64,000 nt of DNA from NCBI GenBank assembly GCA_017591395.1, contig WEDG01004291.1, forward strand, positions 1 to 64,000. Reading direction: 5' to 3'. Shown here piece after piece: positions 51,593-63,109 of this stretch (position 1 is its first letter; every line of letters starts with the position of its first letter). Below the pieces are notes generated by a model. It worked only from the letters and a program-made list of their open reading frames with translations. It searched no databases and was not told the DNA's origin. The position numbers and the translations under genes are program-made. Origin of the DNA: Schistocephalus solidus (lineage: Eukaryota; Platyhelminthes; Cestoda; Diphyllobothriidea; Diphyllobothriidae).

Positions 51593-52430
51593 GAGGATGA
51601 TTCCTACCAATACATTCTCAATGGGCAACCCCTTTCAATCGTCGAGGAACCGAAGGACCTCCGTGTTCTAATAAACTCCTCTCTCAAACCATCTTCACAG
51701 TGTTTAAAGGCAGCTAAACACATGACACAGGTCTTATTTGCGCTCAGATGTGGATTTGTGCAGATTGATAAAGAACTCTTCCAAAAAACCTACGAGGCAT
51801 TTGTTCGATCTTACTTGGAATATGCCGTCTAGGCCTGGCGTCCGTGGTTTAAGAAGGATTATGTACAGCTAGAACGAGTGCAGGCGAGGGCTACGAAGAT
51901 GGTCAAGAAATTTAGTCATCCGCCTTACGAAGCCAGGCTAGCTGAACTTGATTTGTTTCCTTTCAATTCAAGGCAAGTACACGGTGGAATCATTAAAATC
52001 TTCCGGATTGTCAGAGGCCGCGAGTGTGTCCTTTAATTTGCTGACTTCTTCGAATTGGCTGTGACGGAACATCTGCAGGGTCATCCATTTAAACTGTACA
52101 GGAAGTTGGTCCACACGGACGTCCGTCGGAACGCCTTTTCGCCGAGGGTCGTTGGAGCATGGAACGGACTCCCTGACGAGGTCGTCATTTCAGAAACTGT
52201 TGACACATTTAAATGCAAACTAGATCCTCATTTGCTGAGAATCTTTTGTACATATAATGAAGATTGTATCAGTAGCGGCAGCTGGCGCCTGGACAACATA
52301 TATTGATGACCCTAAATTTTCATTTATAAGATTTATTATTGTAAACGTTTATTCTATTGAAATTTTTGCAAATGAATAGGGAGCTCAAGGGTAAAAGCCC
52401 AATTCCCTAAATAAAGTGACTTAAGGTGAC
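50918..52430 (+). mobile_element. CR1/Jockey-type LINE fragment with in-frame RT deletion
   Basis: Pre-RT region, RT palm and thumb, C-terminal region (LQGHPFKLYRKLV, RVVGAWNGLPDEVV) and a 3' end with CCTAAATAAAGTGAC. Only a few stops (51590, 51832, 52036) break the frame. Confidence 0.8.
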
Positions 52431-52845
52431 TACACATACAGATAATGGTGATATATATTATTTGACATAGTTAATCATCGGTCCTTCAGGGTGACTGTGC
52501 CTGGATTCCACTGTTTCAAAACTATTTTCTTTCTACGTAAATATGTTACTCACCACTTTGCGGTAACAGTTATTTCAACTGCAATGTTGTAGGTTCAGGT
52601 TTTTTCATAGGGTCTTCAAAGGCAATGCCTTTTATCCTTAAAATATATTAAACTCTACTTAAATATGCGGTAAGTCTTAATTTTATTTCCGGAAGGCAGA
52701 AATTATTTGATATAAAACTACATATCTGTACAGCCTTTTAAGAAATTCGGTCTGCATGAAAAACATTATGCTAGCTTATTCATGTAACTTAGACCTTATT
52801 TTCTTATGGTTGATTGTTATAAAAGTGGAATATTTTGAAATACTA
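52431..52845. other. No recognisable gene
   Basis: AT-rich sequence between two LINE fragments. It includes another LINE-3'UTR-like GGGTCTTCAAAGGCAATGCC segment near 52609 and nothing coding. Confidence 0.4.
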
Positions 52846-53103
52846 GGGGTCCAGGAATCATGGCGGTGCCAAAACAATTGAAATTTCTCTTCGATGGAGA
52901 AACTTCAATCTGTCGACTAGAGCTCCAATGTGATAGCATAAGTTGGGCAGTATTGATTTTATAAACGCATTTATTGGCCGTGTCCTTAGAAAATGAGAAA
53001 ATGCACTTGTGACCATCAGCGTAAACGAAATTTAGTGAATTTTTGAGAACTGTTAAAATTTCATTGATGTGCAGAAGGAAGAGGAGGGGACCTAGAATTG
53101 TGC
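52846..53103 (-). mobile_element. LINE RT palm fragment with YADG
   Basis: Minus strand open for 86 codons: GTILGPLLFLLHINEIL then FVYADGHKCIFSFS. The second catalytic Asp of YADD is Gly. Family as at 63110 and 2680. Confidence 0.7.
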
Positions 53104-53232
53104 CTTCAGTATAATTCAGTATAATTCAGTATATATAAGGGAGATAGGCAGAGCCTTTGAAAACCCTATTTACAGATAGACGCTAGCAAAACAAGCAAAT
53201 GTTACATGGCGATAGTCGTTTTAGTATATCAA

Positions 53233-54663
53233 TCATTGCTGTCGACTAAATATATGTTCATCAAGTAAAAATGCATCAAGTCTTCTTTTAAACATTTCAA
53301 CGCTTTCAGCCTGAACAACTGAGGCTGGCAGTTTGTTCCATTCGTCAATCACCCGTTGGGAAAAGAAGTTGGCCCGCACTTCAAGTTTGGCGTGATTTCT
53401 TTTCAGTTTGTATTGGTGACCTCGGAGACTTGTCATGTTTGCCAATTCAAAAAAGTTGGCCATCTGAAGAGCACAATCAACTCCTCTGACCAGTTTGAAG
53501 ACTAAGATCATATCCCCTCTGGATAAATGTTCCATAAATTCGCCCAAAAAGCTCTCCGTCAAAATTAACGAAGGACCTTCTGATTGCACCTTTGCGATAT
53601 TCGCACAGTGTGACGATGGTTTGAGAGTTGGTGTTATCCATATACCCAAGTCCTTTAGAATATTTACCTCCTGGATTTGGTGACCACTGATGGAGTACTG
53701 GTATTCAAACCTAATCAGCCTTCTGGAACTAGACCGCAGTCGGATTATTTGGCATTTGTTAAGATTAAGGTTCAGCAGCCACTCATCACACCATGTTTGC
53801 AAGCGATCTAAGTTTTGTTGTAATTTTCGCGCATCCTCCGGTTTTTCAATCGAGTTCCATAACTTCAAATCGTCAGCGAACATTACCTACTCGCATGTCA
53901 GACAATCCAGACAGTCGTTTACGTATATCAGAAACAAAATGGGACCCAGAACGCTGCCCTGCGGAACTCCACTGTGAACGGTTTCCCAGTGAGACTTGGT
54001 GTCTCCGATACAAACACGCTGGCGCCGGTCTGTGAGAAAGTCGGCCAACCATTTGAGTAGGTTGCCAGTCACACCCATTTGACGGAGCTTAAAGATCAGA
54101 CGTTTGTGTGGAACCCTGTCAAAGGCTTTGCTAAAGTCAATGTAGACTGCATCGACTGACAAACCCATTTCTAATGATTTTGTCCAACTTTCCATGGATG
54201 TGAGCAAGTTTGTGAGGCAGGATCGACCACTTCGAAATCCATGTTGATATGAACTAAGCAAGTTATTCTCTTCAAGATGCCTCATCAGTTCCGTTTTAAT
54301 TATCTTCTCCATCATTTTGCAACAGATACTTGTGAGGCTGACTGGTCGGAAACTGTTTGGTGATGTCCTCTCCTCCTTTATAGATGGGGGTTATGTTGGC
54401 TATCTTCCACTCGGTAGGTAGAGCCCCCGCCTCCATCGACATTTCAAATATCTTGAGAGCGGAGAGGCCAGCTGTTCTGTGAGTTCATTGAGAACTTTAG
54501 CGGATATACCATCTGGGCCAGGTGATTTAGTGGGCTGTAGCTGTTTCAGAGTTTTTCTTACTGTGTCCACTGGGAACGACACCGTGCTTATTTTGTTTAT
54601 AGATGTGGCAGTACTGTAGTATTCATCCTCGTCAAAAAATGGTTCCTCGGTAAACACGGACAT
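53233..54663 (-). pseudogene. RT of CR1-type LINE, four pieces
   Basis: 54663-54400 (QPTKSPGPDGISAKVLNELT), 54315-53887 (MMEKIIKTELMRHLEENNLL, motif A VYIDFSKAFDRVPHKRL, GVPQGSVLGPILFLIYVNDC), a single TAG, then 53883-53233 beginning MFADDLKLW. In the last piece about 70 residues of the thumb are missing in frame (after IAKVQSEG) compared with the copy at 59322, yet the frame continues to RVIDEWNKLPASVV. Confidence 0.8.
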
Positions 54664-54879
54664 AAAGAAATTGGATAAGAGGCAGGTCTTATCAGAGTTA
54701 TCAGTTAACCTGTTTCCCTGATTGTCTTTTAGACAAGGAATGCAGTCGCGATTTCGTTTTGCCTTATTAACGTAAGCATAAAACCTTTTCGAATTTCTTG
54801 GTATGTCTTTTGACTATTTCTGACTCAAAGGTTGATCTTTCTTTTTCTCAGAAGATTCCGACACCGATTTCGCTGTTTC

Positions 54880-55824
54880 TTAAAAGCGGAAAAATGTTCG
54901 GGTTGTTGATATCTGGCATATGTTCTCCACAGTCTTCTTTTTCTTCTTGAGATTCCTTTTTATTTCCGATGTCACCCACTCGGGTCGGGAGACGCATGAT
55001 CGCCTTTTAAGTGGGCAGAATTTCTCTACCAATTGGTGAATCAATTTACTAATGAAGAACCAGGCAGCATTAGGGTCAGGTACATGTGCAGGGCTCCAGT
55101 CTATCCCATTCAGTAATTCTTTCATTTTGGGATAATCTCCTTTCCATACATTTCTCTGCCTAACTGTACGATGTTTGGGTACAGAAAAATGACTGTACTC
55201 CCAAGCAAGAACACAATGATCACTTAGTCCAAGCGGCACGTAAGAACTTAATGCAAGGATGCAATTGTCGTCTCTACTAATGATTAGATCCAAACAGCTT
55301 GACTGCTGCCCATTTCGGAACCGGGTCTTCATTGTGACATGTTGGGTAAGAAACTCGTCATTTACCAACTGAAGTAATTTCTGTTCGAATGAATTTTCCG
55401 ATCGCGAGCAGTACATTGACACCCAATCGATATCGGGAGCGTTGAAATCTCCAAGTATTAATAAATGTTTGCTACGGCAGATTTGCTTTACCTCTGTGAT
55501 GAGTGCTTCGTCCGTGTCCGTTCGCTGTCCTGGGGGTCGATATACCACGGCAATATGGAGGTCTGGTTGGTTTGGGACTTTCAGTTTACAACAAAGTATT
55601 TCGCTAGACAAGATCCTATTTGGCGAGGGCCCATCCGGAATGAAGTCAATGCCTTCTCGTATAAACATTGCGATTCCACCACCTCTACGTCCGTTTCTAT
55701 CCATGCGGATAAGCTGAAAACCGTCTATTCTGACTTCTGTGTCTGCGATTTGTTCATTTAACCATGTTTCAGTTAGAGCTATGAAGTCAGGGTTGTAAAT
55801 GGTCGACGACCAGTTTAATTTCAT
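54880..55824 (-). pseudogene. Endonuclease of CR1-type LINE, intact domain
   Basis: 314 codons. Catalytic motifs in order: ALTETWLNE (Glu), GGGIAMFIREGI, IAVVYRPPGQ, LLILGDFNAPDIDW (Asp, Asn), SSCLDLIISRD, LGLSDHCVLAWEYS (Asp, His). The true start is upstream (VQSLLNK, N motif) in another frame because of a one-base slip at an A run near 55826. The frame ends in a Lys-rich run near 54920, again at an A run. Confidence 0.82.
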
Positions 55825-56091
55825 CCATTTTTGTTCAATAGACTCTGCACATTTGTGTACATCATTTTAATCTTGTTTTCTTCTCTCGATTTCTGGATAT
55901 TTTTGGTTCTTTTCTTCCACATGGCGATTTTTGCTGGATATTTCACAAGATATATCCAGTCTCCCTGTCTGGGTTCAAATCTATAGGCATTTGGTAGGGC
56001 TTTTTGACCGGCGTGGTTGCCGTCAATTTCACCGGATGTTCCCATAAAAACGAGCGCACCGTTTTTGACTATTTTTGTTGTCTACAATTTT

Positions 56092-57413
56092 TCAAGTTTT
56101 GTTCCCCCCTCGTATTGACGTCTTTTTCAATTCTGCTACCAGTGTCCTCATTTTCATCCGATCGGTGGGAGAGTTATCCGGCTGAAAAAAAACTCCACGA
56201 TGATTCTTTCGTAGTTGGGACTTTCGAGAGAGCAATAGATCTACCTGCTGTTTACTCCCCAAAACGACTTTTAATGGTCTTGGTCGAACCTCATGCGTTT
56301 CATTTGTAACGAGAGGCCCCAATCGAAAGATCTTTTTGATGTCGACTGTCACACCAGTTTCTTGCGTATCATTCAATAAATTTTGGAATGTCAGCAGATC
56401 CTGTTTTACCCTTTCTTTTGGCGTTTCCCCAGTAGCCTCTGAGACTCCCTGAACTACCAGACAAAATGACCTGTCAGGGAAAAACTCGTTTCTGCATCCT
56501 GCTTTCTTTTAGTGATTGCAGGTTGATTCATACCCTTTGATACAGTCTTTAATACTGTGTTCAAATTTGTCTTCCTCGGTGAGCCTGTTGGTTCATTTGC
56601 AGACATCTCTATGGACCTTTCAAACTGCGTGAGTTCTCCTGACAATGCGTTTGCTCGAATAGCACCCGGAAACCTGCATTTTTGGTTTATGGCATCCAGG
56701 TCTGTCGATAAGTCGTAGGCCACTTTTTCCGCCATTACTTTTGCTGGCTACCATGCCCCTGCTTCATTGTTGTTCGATGGACATGTAAAGAGCATGCTGC
56801 TGTCGCTCGTCCGATGCAGTAAAGAAACCTTACGATTACTGTTTTTCGACTTTTCAGAGACCGTCGATCGCTGATTTACTTTTGTGCAGTCGGATTCTAT
56901 GTGCACCAGATTTCCCGATCCTGGTGAAACGCAAGACATAATTTCCTCCTCGCTTATTTTTCTTTCTGGTCATCTGTATTTCAACTGACTCAGAGGTTTG
57001 TTCTAATGACTTCGTTCTTTTTCTCTTTTTGTTTCGCTTAATGTTGTGCCTATTGACTTCTACCGTTTCCTTGTGATGATAGTGTTCTAGCTCGCTGATG
57101 TTTTTCGGCTCATTTGCATCGTGTTTCGGCGAGTTAATTTTTATTATGTTTTATGAGGACTGATATTATTTCCGATAGGAGATCGAGGTCTCCTTCTAGT
57201 CTCAAAAACTCTGGTTGTTAGTCCTCGGCATCCATCACAGTGTGCCAGCCCTTCACTGTTTAGCTTAGTTTTGGTAATATTCAGTAGTTTACTGCTTTCT
57301 TCATTATTGCTGTTTTGTGGATCTTCTCGGTCTGGCTGAGAGTGTCTTGAGTATTTCTGGTAAGTTTTTGTCACATGAAATCGAAAACGGTTTACAAAGA
57401 TAGGAGAGATCAT
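56092..57413 (-). pseudogene. ORF1 of CR1-type LINE, several breaks
   Basis: Pieces: 57413-57144, 56939-56748, 56735-56454, 56376-56092. The N-terminal piece carries a Cys pair (CDGC) and shifts frame after LTTRV; the last carries TVDIKKIFRLGPLV and PRPLKVVLGSKQQVDLLLSR. ORF1 proteins of this group bind the element RNA. At least three breaks. Confidence 0.6.
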
Positions 57414-57454
57414 TATTTTTGTAGTGTATACTATTTGTTTTTTTCTGCTGGCTT

Positions 57455-57540
57455 CCCGGGCGTGGCCGAGCGGTCAAGAGCATCGGTAGCTAATCGAGAG
57501 GTTGGTGTTTCGAGTCCTGGCTGAAGCGGTGAATAATTTT
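57455..57540 (+). repeat. tRNA-like SINE head, second type
   Basis: A box TGGCCGAGCGG at 57463-57473 and B box GTTTCGAGTCC at 57507-57517. Near-identical to the inverted copy at 38464-38538 and, as there, antisense to the neighbouring LINE 5' end. Confidence 0.65.
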
Positions 57541-57959
57541 CTCGCATGGTCGGGTCGTGAACATTTGCGTTTCCCATGCCAGCAAGATCTCTACGAGGAT
57601 GCATTAAGTTTTAACGAGCAGCTTAAATTATCAAGCGAATAGTTTATTGAGCACAAAAAGAAGTGCTTTTTCCGAACCGAATTCACTATCGAATGTTAAT
57701 ACGAAGCAAAGAATGATGCAGCCTTCGAAGTGATCCAATGACAACTTATTTCGTTTAGTCCTGACTTTGGGGAACAGATTATTGGCCAAAAATCAAAAGC
57801 ATGGAGACGAGCGAATTTCAAACGGAGGTCCAACGACGCCGCTATTGAAACAATATGAGCAATAAATGCGCTCTATTCGTTCAAAAACCACTTTAAAAAA
57901 CAATAAATGATAAGAAGAATATTCAGGAACGACTCAGCCGTTTGTAGAGGTCAAAGGTC

Positions 57960-58640
57960 CTGGATAACTTCAGATCTTCAAGGGGTTTTGCACTTTTGGT
58001 TCACTGAGCGGTTGACAGTATTTATTGGTGAGGAGGCTGTTTTTTATCAAGTCAGACGAAGGTGATAAACAAATTCCAATTTGATGTCGTTTTTGTGAGG
58101 TAATTCGGCACAAGAAAAATTTCCAGAAAAATTCCAAAGAGCAATTACGTTCGTGCAGTGGCAGTTTTAATGTCAGAATGAGAACAAGCGAAGTGTTAAC
58201 GATTTTCAAACTGTCCAAGTCGGAGAACAAAAAGATACGTGGTTCTTTTGCACACGATGACACTATAATCGGCTGAGGCATCGAGTACCTATAACCTACT
58301 AAGATCTTCTGGCTGCGGTTAGACAAGTAAGAACCAATGAATTCAATGGGAGGAGGCCGTATGCCGAGGGTTTCTAGTTTCACTAGAATACTTCTGTGCG
58401 GTACCTTCTAAAAGGCTTCACTCAGGTCAAAGTAGATCACAACCACTGACTGCTGCTCATTACGAAGGGAAATGAAGGAATTAGGAAAGCTAAGTGACAC
58501 ACTTCACATGATCATCCAGGTAGAAAACCATATTTCAAGTCACTTAGAAGCTTTTTTTCTGGGAAAAAGTCGAGAATTTGATTAAAAATATTTTATTCAA
58601 GACTTTTGTTAAAGCCATTTTTTTGTGAACGCTTTGATAA
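57960..58640 (-). mobile_element. LINE RT remnant
   Basis: Minus strand: VVVIYFDLSEAF (motif A), then KLETLGIRPPPIEFIGSYLS and NRSQKILVG, then decayed. Upstream part of the segment that is duplicated at 37660. Confidence 0.6.
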
Positions 58641-58879
58641 TTAATACCGTCCGAACTATATCTTAACTTGAAGAAAGGAAGAATAAAAAATGTCTTCTAT
58701 GAGTCTGGGCTTTTATGTGGTACCTACGTTTGGAGTACCGTATACCGTCTTTGCCATGTATACGTAGTTAACTCCTCGGTTTATGTTCCCGTATTACCTC
58801 TACTTATCCAGCACCAATTCCAGCCGATGTCTATAATCTATATAATGCTGACCTTTAAACAGCCACTATAGAACCAACA

Positions 58880-59321
58880 CATTGGAATGACATCCCCCCA
58901 CGTAACACCCATAGGCCCAGCTGCCCGGCAAAAACAACATGACCTTCTAGCTTATTTTCTTGATCAGTTCACCTTGTCCACAGCTTACATCGGTCGGTCA
59001 CATCTGGTACAACACGCCCTTGATTCAGGAGATGCCAAACCCGTTTAGCAGCCCCTCTCCGACGTATTCCGGTCCGCTACCGTGACGAAGTCGACAAGCT
59101 ACTCGAAGAACTGTTGCAGGCCAAGATAATTCAAATGTCTTCCTCTTCTTCGGCGTCAAGGATGGTACCTTGCAACTTCGGGTCAAATATCGTCGACTAA
59201 ATGCCGTTACAGTACGTAATTCGTTTCCTCATCCTATGTTGGAGGATATTTTTAACTCACTATGTCAATTAGCCTGGTTGTCGACACTTGACCTCAAGTC
59301 AGGCTACTGAAAAGTTGACAT
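58880..59321 (+). mobile_element. Ty3/Gypsy LTR-retrotransposon pol fragment
   Basis: Pieces: RRIPVRYRDEVDKLLEELLQ and AKIIQMSSSS, then after a frameshift VKDGTLQLRVKYRRLNAVTV, SFPHPMLEDIFNSL and STLDLKSGY, the start of the Gypsy RT domain (DLKSGYWKV motif with Trp replaced by a stop). It ends abruptly at 59321, where the CR1-type LINE 3' end begins. Confidence 0.75.
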
Positions 59322-61570
59322 TAATTCACTATAATTGAGTATATATAAGGGAGATAGGCAGTGCCTGTGAAAACCCTATAACAAACGCCGCTAAAAAGTT
59401 CATATGTCACAGGGCAATGTGATTATAGGATATCGGTCATTAATGTCAACTAAGCGTATGTCCATCAAGTAAAAATGCATCAAGTCTTCTTTCAAATATC
59501 GCAACCCTCTCAGCCAGAACAACTGAAGTAAGCAGTTTGTGCCATTCTTCAATCACTCGGTGGGAAATGAAGGTGGCCCGCACACTAATTTTGCATAGTT
59601 CGTCTTTAGTTTGTATTGGAGCCACGGAAATTAGTCGTTTTGCAATTCAAAAAATCGTCCACTTTAAGAGCACTCCTCTAAAAATTTTGTAGGCCAAGAT
59701 CATATCACCTCTGTATTGCCCACAAGAGATAGGAACAATTTTAAGTTTTTCTAGTTGGGCCTCATAGGGTAGGCACCCCAATCAAGTGATTAATTTTGTG
59801 GCCCTCCATTGAACTTTCTGCAACAGAGTTTAAACTTACTTCCTCCAGGGGTGCCACGCCTGACCACAATATTTTTACACAATCCAGCAGAAAATGTGCT
59901 AAAAACGCGACCAAAAGCTCCTCGTCAAAATCAACGAAGGATCTCCTGATCAATCCAAGGAGACAACAAGTTTTCTTTGCTATATTGGCACCATGGGACG
60001 ATGGTTTGAGAGTGGGCGTTAACAACACACCCAAGTCCTTTTGATCATTTACTGGCTCGAATATGTGACTCCTGATGAATTACTGATATTCAGACCTCAT
60101 CACCCTTGTGTGAATACACCATAGTTGGATAAATTGGCAATTTTGCAATGAATTTTCATCAGCCACTCATCACACTTCTTTCGCAATTGATCCAAGTTAT
60201 TTTTTAAGTTCCTAGCATCCTACGGCTTTTCCATTGATGTCCATCACTTCAAATCATCTGTGAACATGACCTTTTTGCATGTCAAAAAATAAAGGTAGTC
60301 GTTTACATATATCATAAACAGCATGGAACCCAGAACGCTCCCCTTTGGAACTCAACTGTGAGCAGTTCCCTCAGTGCGACTTAGCAGCGCCAATACAAAC
60401 ACGTTGGCGCATGCCTATGAGAAAAGCAGCCAACCATTTGAGTAGGTTGCCAATCACACCCATTTGACGCAGCTTCGATATCAGACCCTGGCACCCTGTC
60501 AAAGGCTTTGTTGAAGTCAATGTAGACTGCGTTGACTGACAAACCAATTTTTAATGATTTCGTCCAGCTTTTTATGGATGTGTGCAGTTTTCTGGGCGAC
60601 GATCGATCATTTTTATGTCCATATTGATTTGAATTCAGCAAGTTGGTCACATCAGTATGCTTTATCAGTTCAGTTTTGATTATTTTCTCCATTATTTTGC
60701 AACAAATACTTGTGAGACTGACTGGTCTGAAGCTATTTTTTGATGCTCTCACCCCTTTATATATGGGGGTTATGTTGCCTAACCTGCACTTGGTAGGCAG
60801 AGCCCCCGCCTCATCGATCTTTTAAAAATCTTGGAAAGCAAAGAGGCGAGTTTGTCAGTGAGTTCCTTTCCAACTTTTGTGGATATGCCATACAGGCCAG
60901 ACGATTTGGTGAGCTGCAGCTGTTTCGGAGTTTTCCCAACTGTGTCTGTTGAGGATGTGACTGTGCTTATTTTATTTTTAGATATTCTTCCTTGCCAAAA
61001 GGCGTTTCTGCGTACACAAAGACCTAAAGAAATGGAATGAGGTTGGTCTTATCAGAGTTATTGGTTTACTTTTTCCCTGATAGTCTTTAAGACAAGAAAT
61101 GGAGTCCGGATTTCGTTTTGCATTATTCACGTAAGCAAAGAAGGTTTTTGAGTTTCTTGGTATGCCTTTAACTATTTCTGGCTCCAAGTCTGATCTTTCT
61201 TTCCTCAGAAGATTTCAATACCGATTGAGTTGTTTCTTAAAAGCTGGAAAATTGTTCACGTTATTGAAAACTGACGTATGTTCTCCGCAATATCCTTTTC
61301 TTCTTGAGATTCCTTTTTATCTTCGATGTCACCCACTCGGATCGGGAGACGCACGATCTCCTTTTAAGTACAGAGCAGCTCCCTACCGATGGTTGATTCA
61401 AGTTACTTAAGACGAAACAGGCAGCGTTTGGAGTCTGGTACGTGAACAGGACGCCGGTCTTTCACATTCAGTAGTTTTGGTATATTTTCCTTCCCAAACA
61501 TTTGTCTCCCTTAGTGCTCGAAATTCGGGTAAAGAAAAAATGACTGTACTCCCATGCAAGAACGCAATCC

Positions 61571-62780
61571 GTTGTAGCAAACGCATATAAAGGCAATTTT
61601 GAAGCGATAGCGAGCAGTCACTTTTTCGCTATAGGTATATCGAGTCTACGGCGATTTTGTCTGGTGAATGTATAACGAAGCGATATTGTATTTTAGAGAT
61701 ACTGAAAAATGGCGACAGCTGGCCGTACAGCATTACAGGTGATTCGTTTACTTAGCTTAATAGCAGCGCCAACACTTAATACATTTCTCGTAGCGGTTTT
61801 TCCTCTCCATTTACGTTTTTAACCTCTTATTTTCACTTAATTTGAACGACAGACGCTCAAGCGACCCTACTTCCACATGCAGCAAACGTGCAATGCAAAA
61901 GCTTGTCTAATAAGTGCGTATTGTAAAAAAATACGAAACCGTATATGCACAAGTACTGTAGGAATTGTGTCACAGCTTATAGGAGGTGTTAAGGCAATCC
62001 ATCGGCGATGCTAACGAACCCATTTTCCTTAAGGAAAATGTGAGAAGAGTTTACAAAAAATGGCTAAAATTCAGGACGAACTTGCGCTCCCGAAGGGAAT
62101 GTGCCGAACGATGTGCTGGCCAAATCTTGATGTTGTAGACTTTCCTTAAATTGTGACCAGAATTAGAGGTGCGTAACTTACCGGGGGTGATAAGCGATTA
62201 CCGGTAAACTCAAATTCACAAATGGCTTCAGTGCAGACTGACGTGTGGACTTCAGCATCCTCTGGCTCCGCGACGACTTTGAAAAGATGAGAACACACAG
62301 GAATTAGCGACAAAAACGCATGTAATTATTCTAAGCTTTCCTCAGAGGACAAATTGCTACTATCAAGCATACTACACGACAAACGATATGCACCACAACG
62401 TTTACGAACTTCCTTCTCGATTAAAACTAAAATTAGGTCAGTTTATCGCTTAATTCGTCGTCTTCGCGTTCTTTCAGACTCCTGTCTAAAAATAGTTATC
62501 AATAATGTAACAAATGCAAGCAGATATAAATCAATAACAATAATACAGAGAGAGTGGTTTGTCACGTCACTCATCGTACGCGCACACCATGAGATAATAG
62601 CGTGTATTGATTGATGCGCATGGGAAGTGCCTACGTGGATAAACACTACCAAACAATTAGCAGCCAGACTACGCCAGGGAAGCAACCAATGACATGTCAA
62701 TGGCCCTAACGGCGAAAATTCGCTATTCACGATATCGCCTCGATATACTCTTGTTACTAGGGATTATTAATTTGTCCAAG
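61571..62780. other. 1.2-kb non-LINE insertion with exon-like structure
   Basis: Interrupts the endonuclease of the surrounding LINE, with about 20 bp of LINE missing at the join. GTATATCGAG occurs near both ends in opposite orientation (61635-61644 plus, 62748-62739 minus), followed by GGCGAT in each, an imperfect terminal-inverted-repeat-like arrangement. Contains the exon pair below. Confidence 0.55.
62064..62276 (-). CDS. Candidate host gene, last two exons, unknown product
   Basis: Exon 62276-62182 lies between CTTTTCAAAG and GTAAGT and reads AEPEDAEVHTSVCTEAICEF and EFTGNRLSPP; a 37-bp intron (62181-62145, GTAAGT...TTTAAG) follows; exon 62144-62064 reads ESLQHQDLASTSFGTFPSG to a TAG. 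The join is in frame and the intron size fits the HRD1 short introns. Family not recognised. Upstream exons are uncertain: candidates with TTTTAG acceptors lie near 62480 and 62430. Confidence 0.45.
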
Positions 62781-63109
62781 GTGCGTATGAGCGCTTAATC
62801 CAAGGACGCAATTTTCGTTTCTATTAAGTAAACGATGCAAACACCTTGACTGTTGTTCATTTCAGAACTGCATGCCTATTGTGACGTGTTGCATAAGGAA
62901 CGCATCAGTGACTAATTGAAGCACTTATTGTTCGAGTGAATTTTCCGATCGCGAGTAATACCTCGATTTCCTGCCGATGTCCGGAATTTTTAAATCGCCA
63001 AATAGTAATACGTGTTTGCTACAGAAAATTTGCGTCATATCTGTGATGAGTGCTTTGTCTGTGTCCGTCCACTGTCGTGGGGTTCGATATACCATGGAAC
63101 GGACCACCT

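Larger units (their letters stand above)
53107..57440 (-). mobile_element. CR1/Jockey-type LINE, near full length (ORF1 and ORF2)
   Basis: Minus strand: ORF1 region (57413-56050), ORF2 endonuclease (55870-54880), linker, RT (54663-53890) and C-terminal region to 53233, 3' end of ATAATTCAGT tandem copies at 53107-53130. ORF1 has an N-terminal HCDGCRGLTTRV segment and a later RPRPLKVVLGS/FFQPDNSPTDRMK segment like the RNA-binding part of other CR1/L2-type ORF1 proteins. The endonuclease is intact; ORF1 and the RT have breaks. Confidence 0.85.
59322..63108 (-). mobile_element. CR1/Jockey-type LINE, second copy of the 53107-57440 family, interrupted
   Basis: 3' end ATTCACTATAATTGAG then the same TATATATAAGGGAGATAGGC; RT pieces at 60752-60381 (VSLTSICCKIMEKIIKTEL, VYIDFNKAFDRVPG), 60034-59762 (thumb), linker near 61040-61190 and endonuclease at 63107-62925 (VYRTPRQWTDTD, LLFGDLKIPDI). 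Homology to the first copy stops at about 61570 and resumes at about 62781, so 1.2 kb has been inserted. The 5' part is cut off at about 63108 by another LINE. Confidence 0.8.

Noticed and set aside
61709..62133. Plus-strand two-exon gene starting MATAGRTALQ with a second exon from 61983
   Set aside because: It overlaps the better supported minus-strand exon pair, and the second exon has an ambiguous end. The resemblance to a small mitochondrial protein is too weak.
62443..62730. Minus-strand open frame with a hydrophobic segment and RRRR end
   Set aside because: It could encode a small membrane protein from an internal Met, but it overlaps acceptor-like sites of other possible exons and has no family match.
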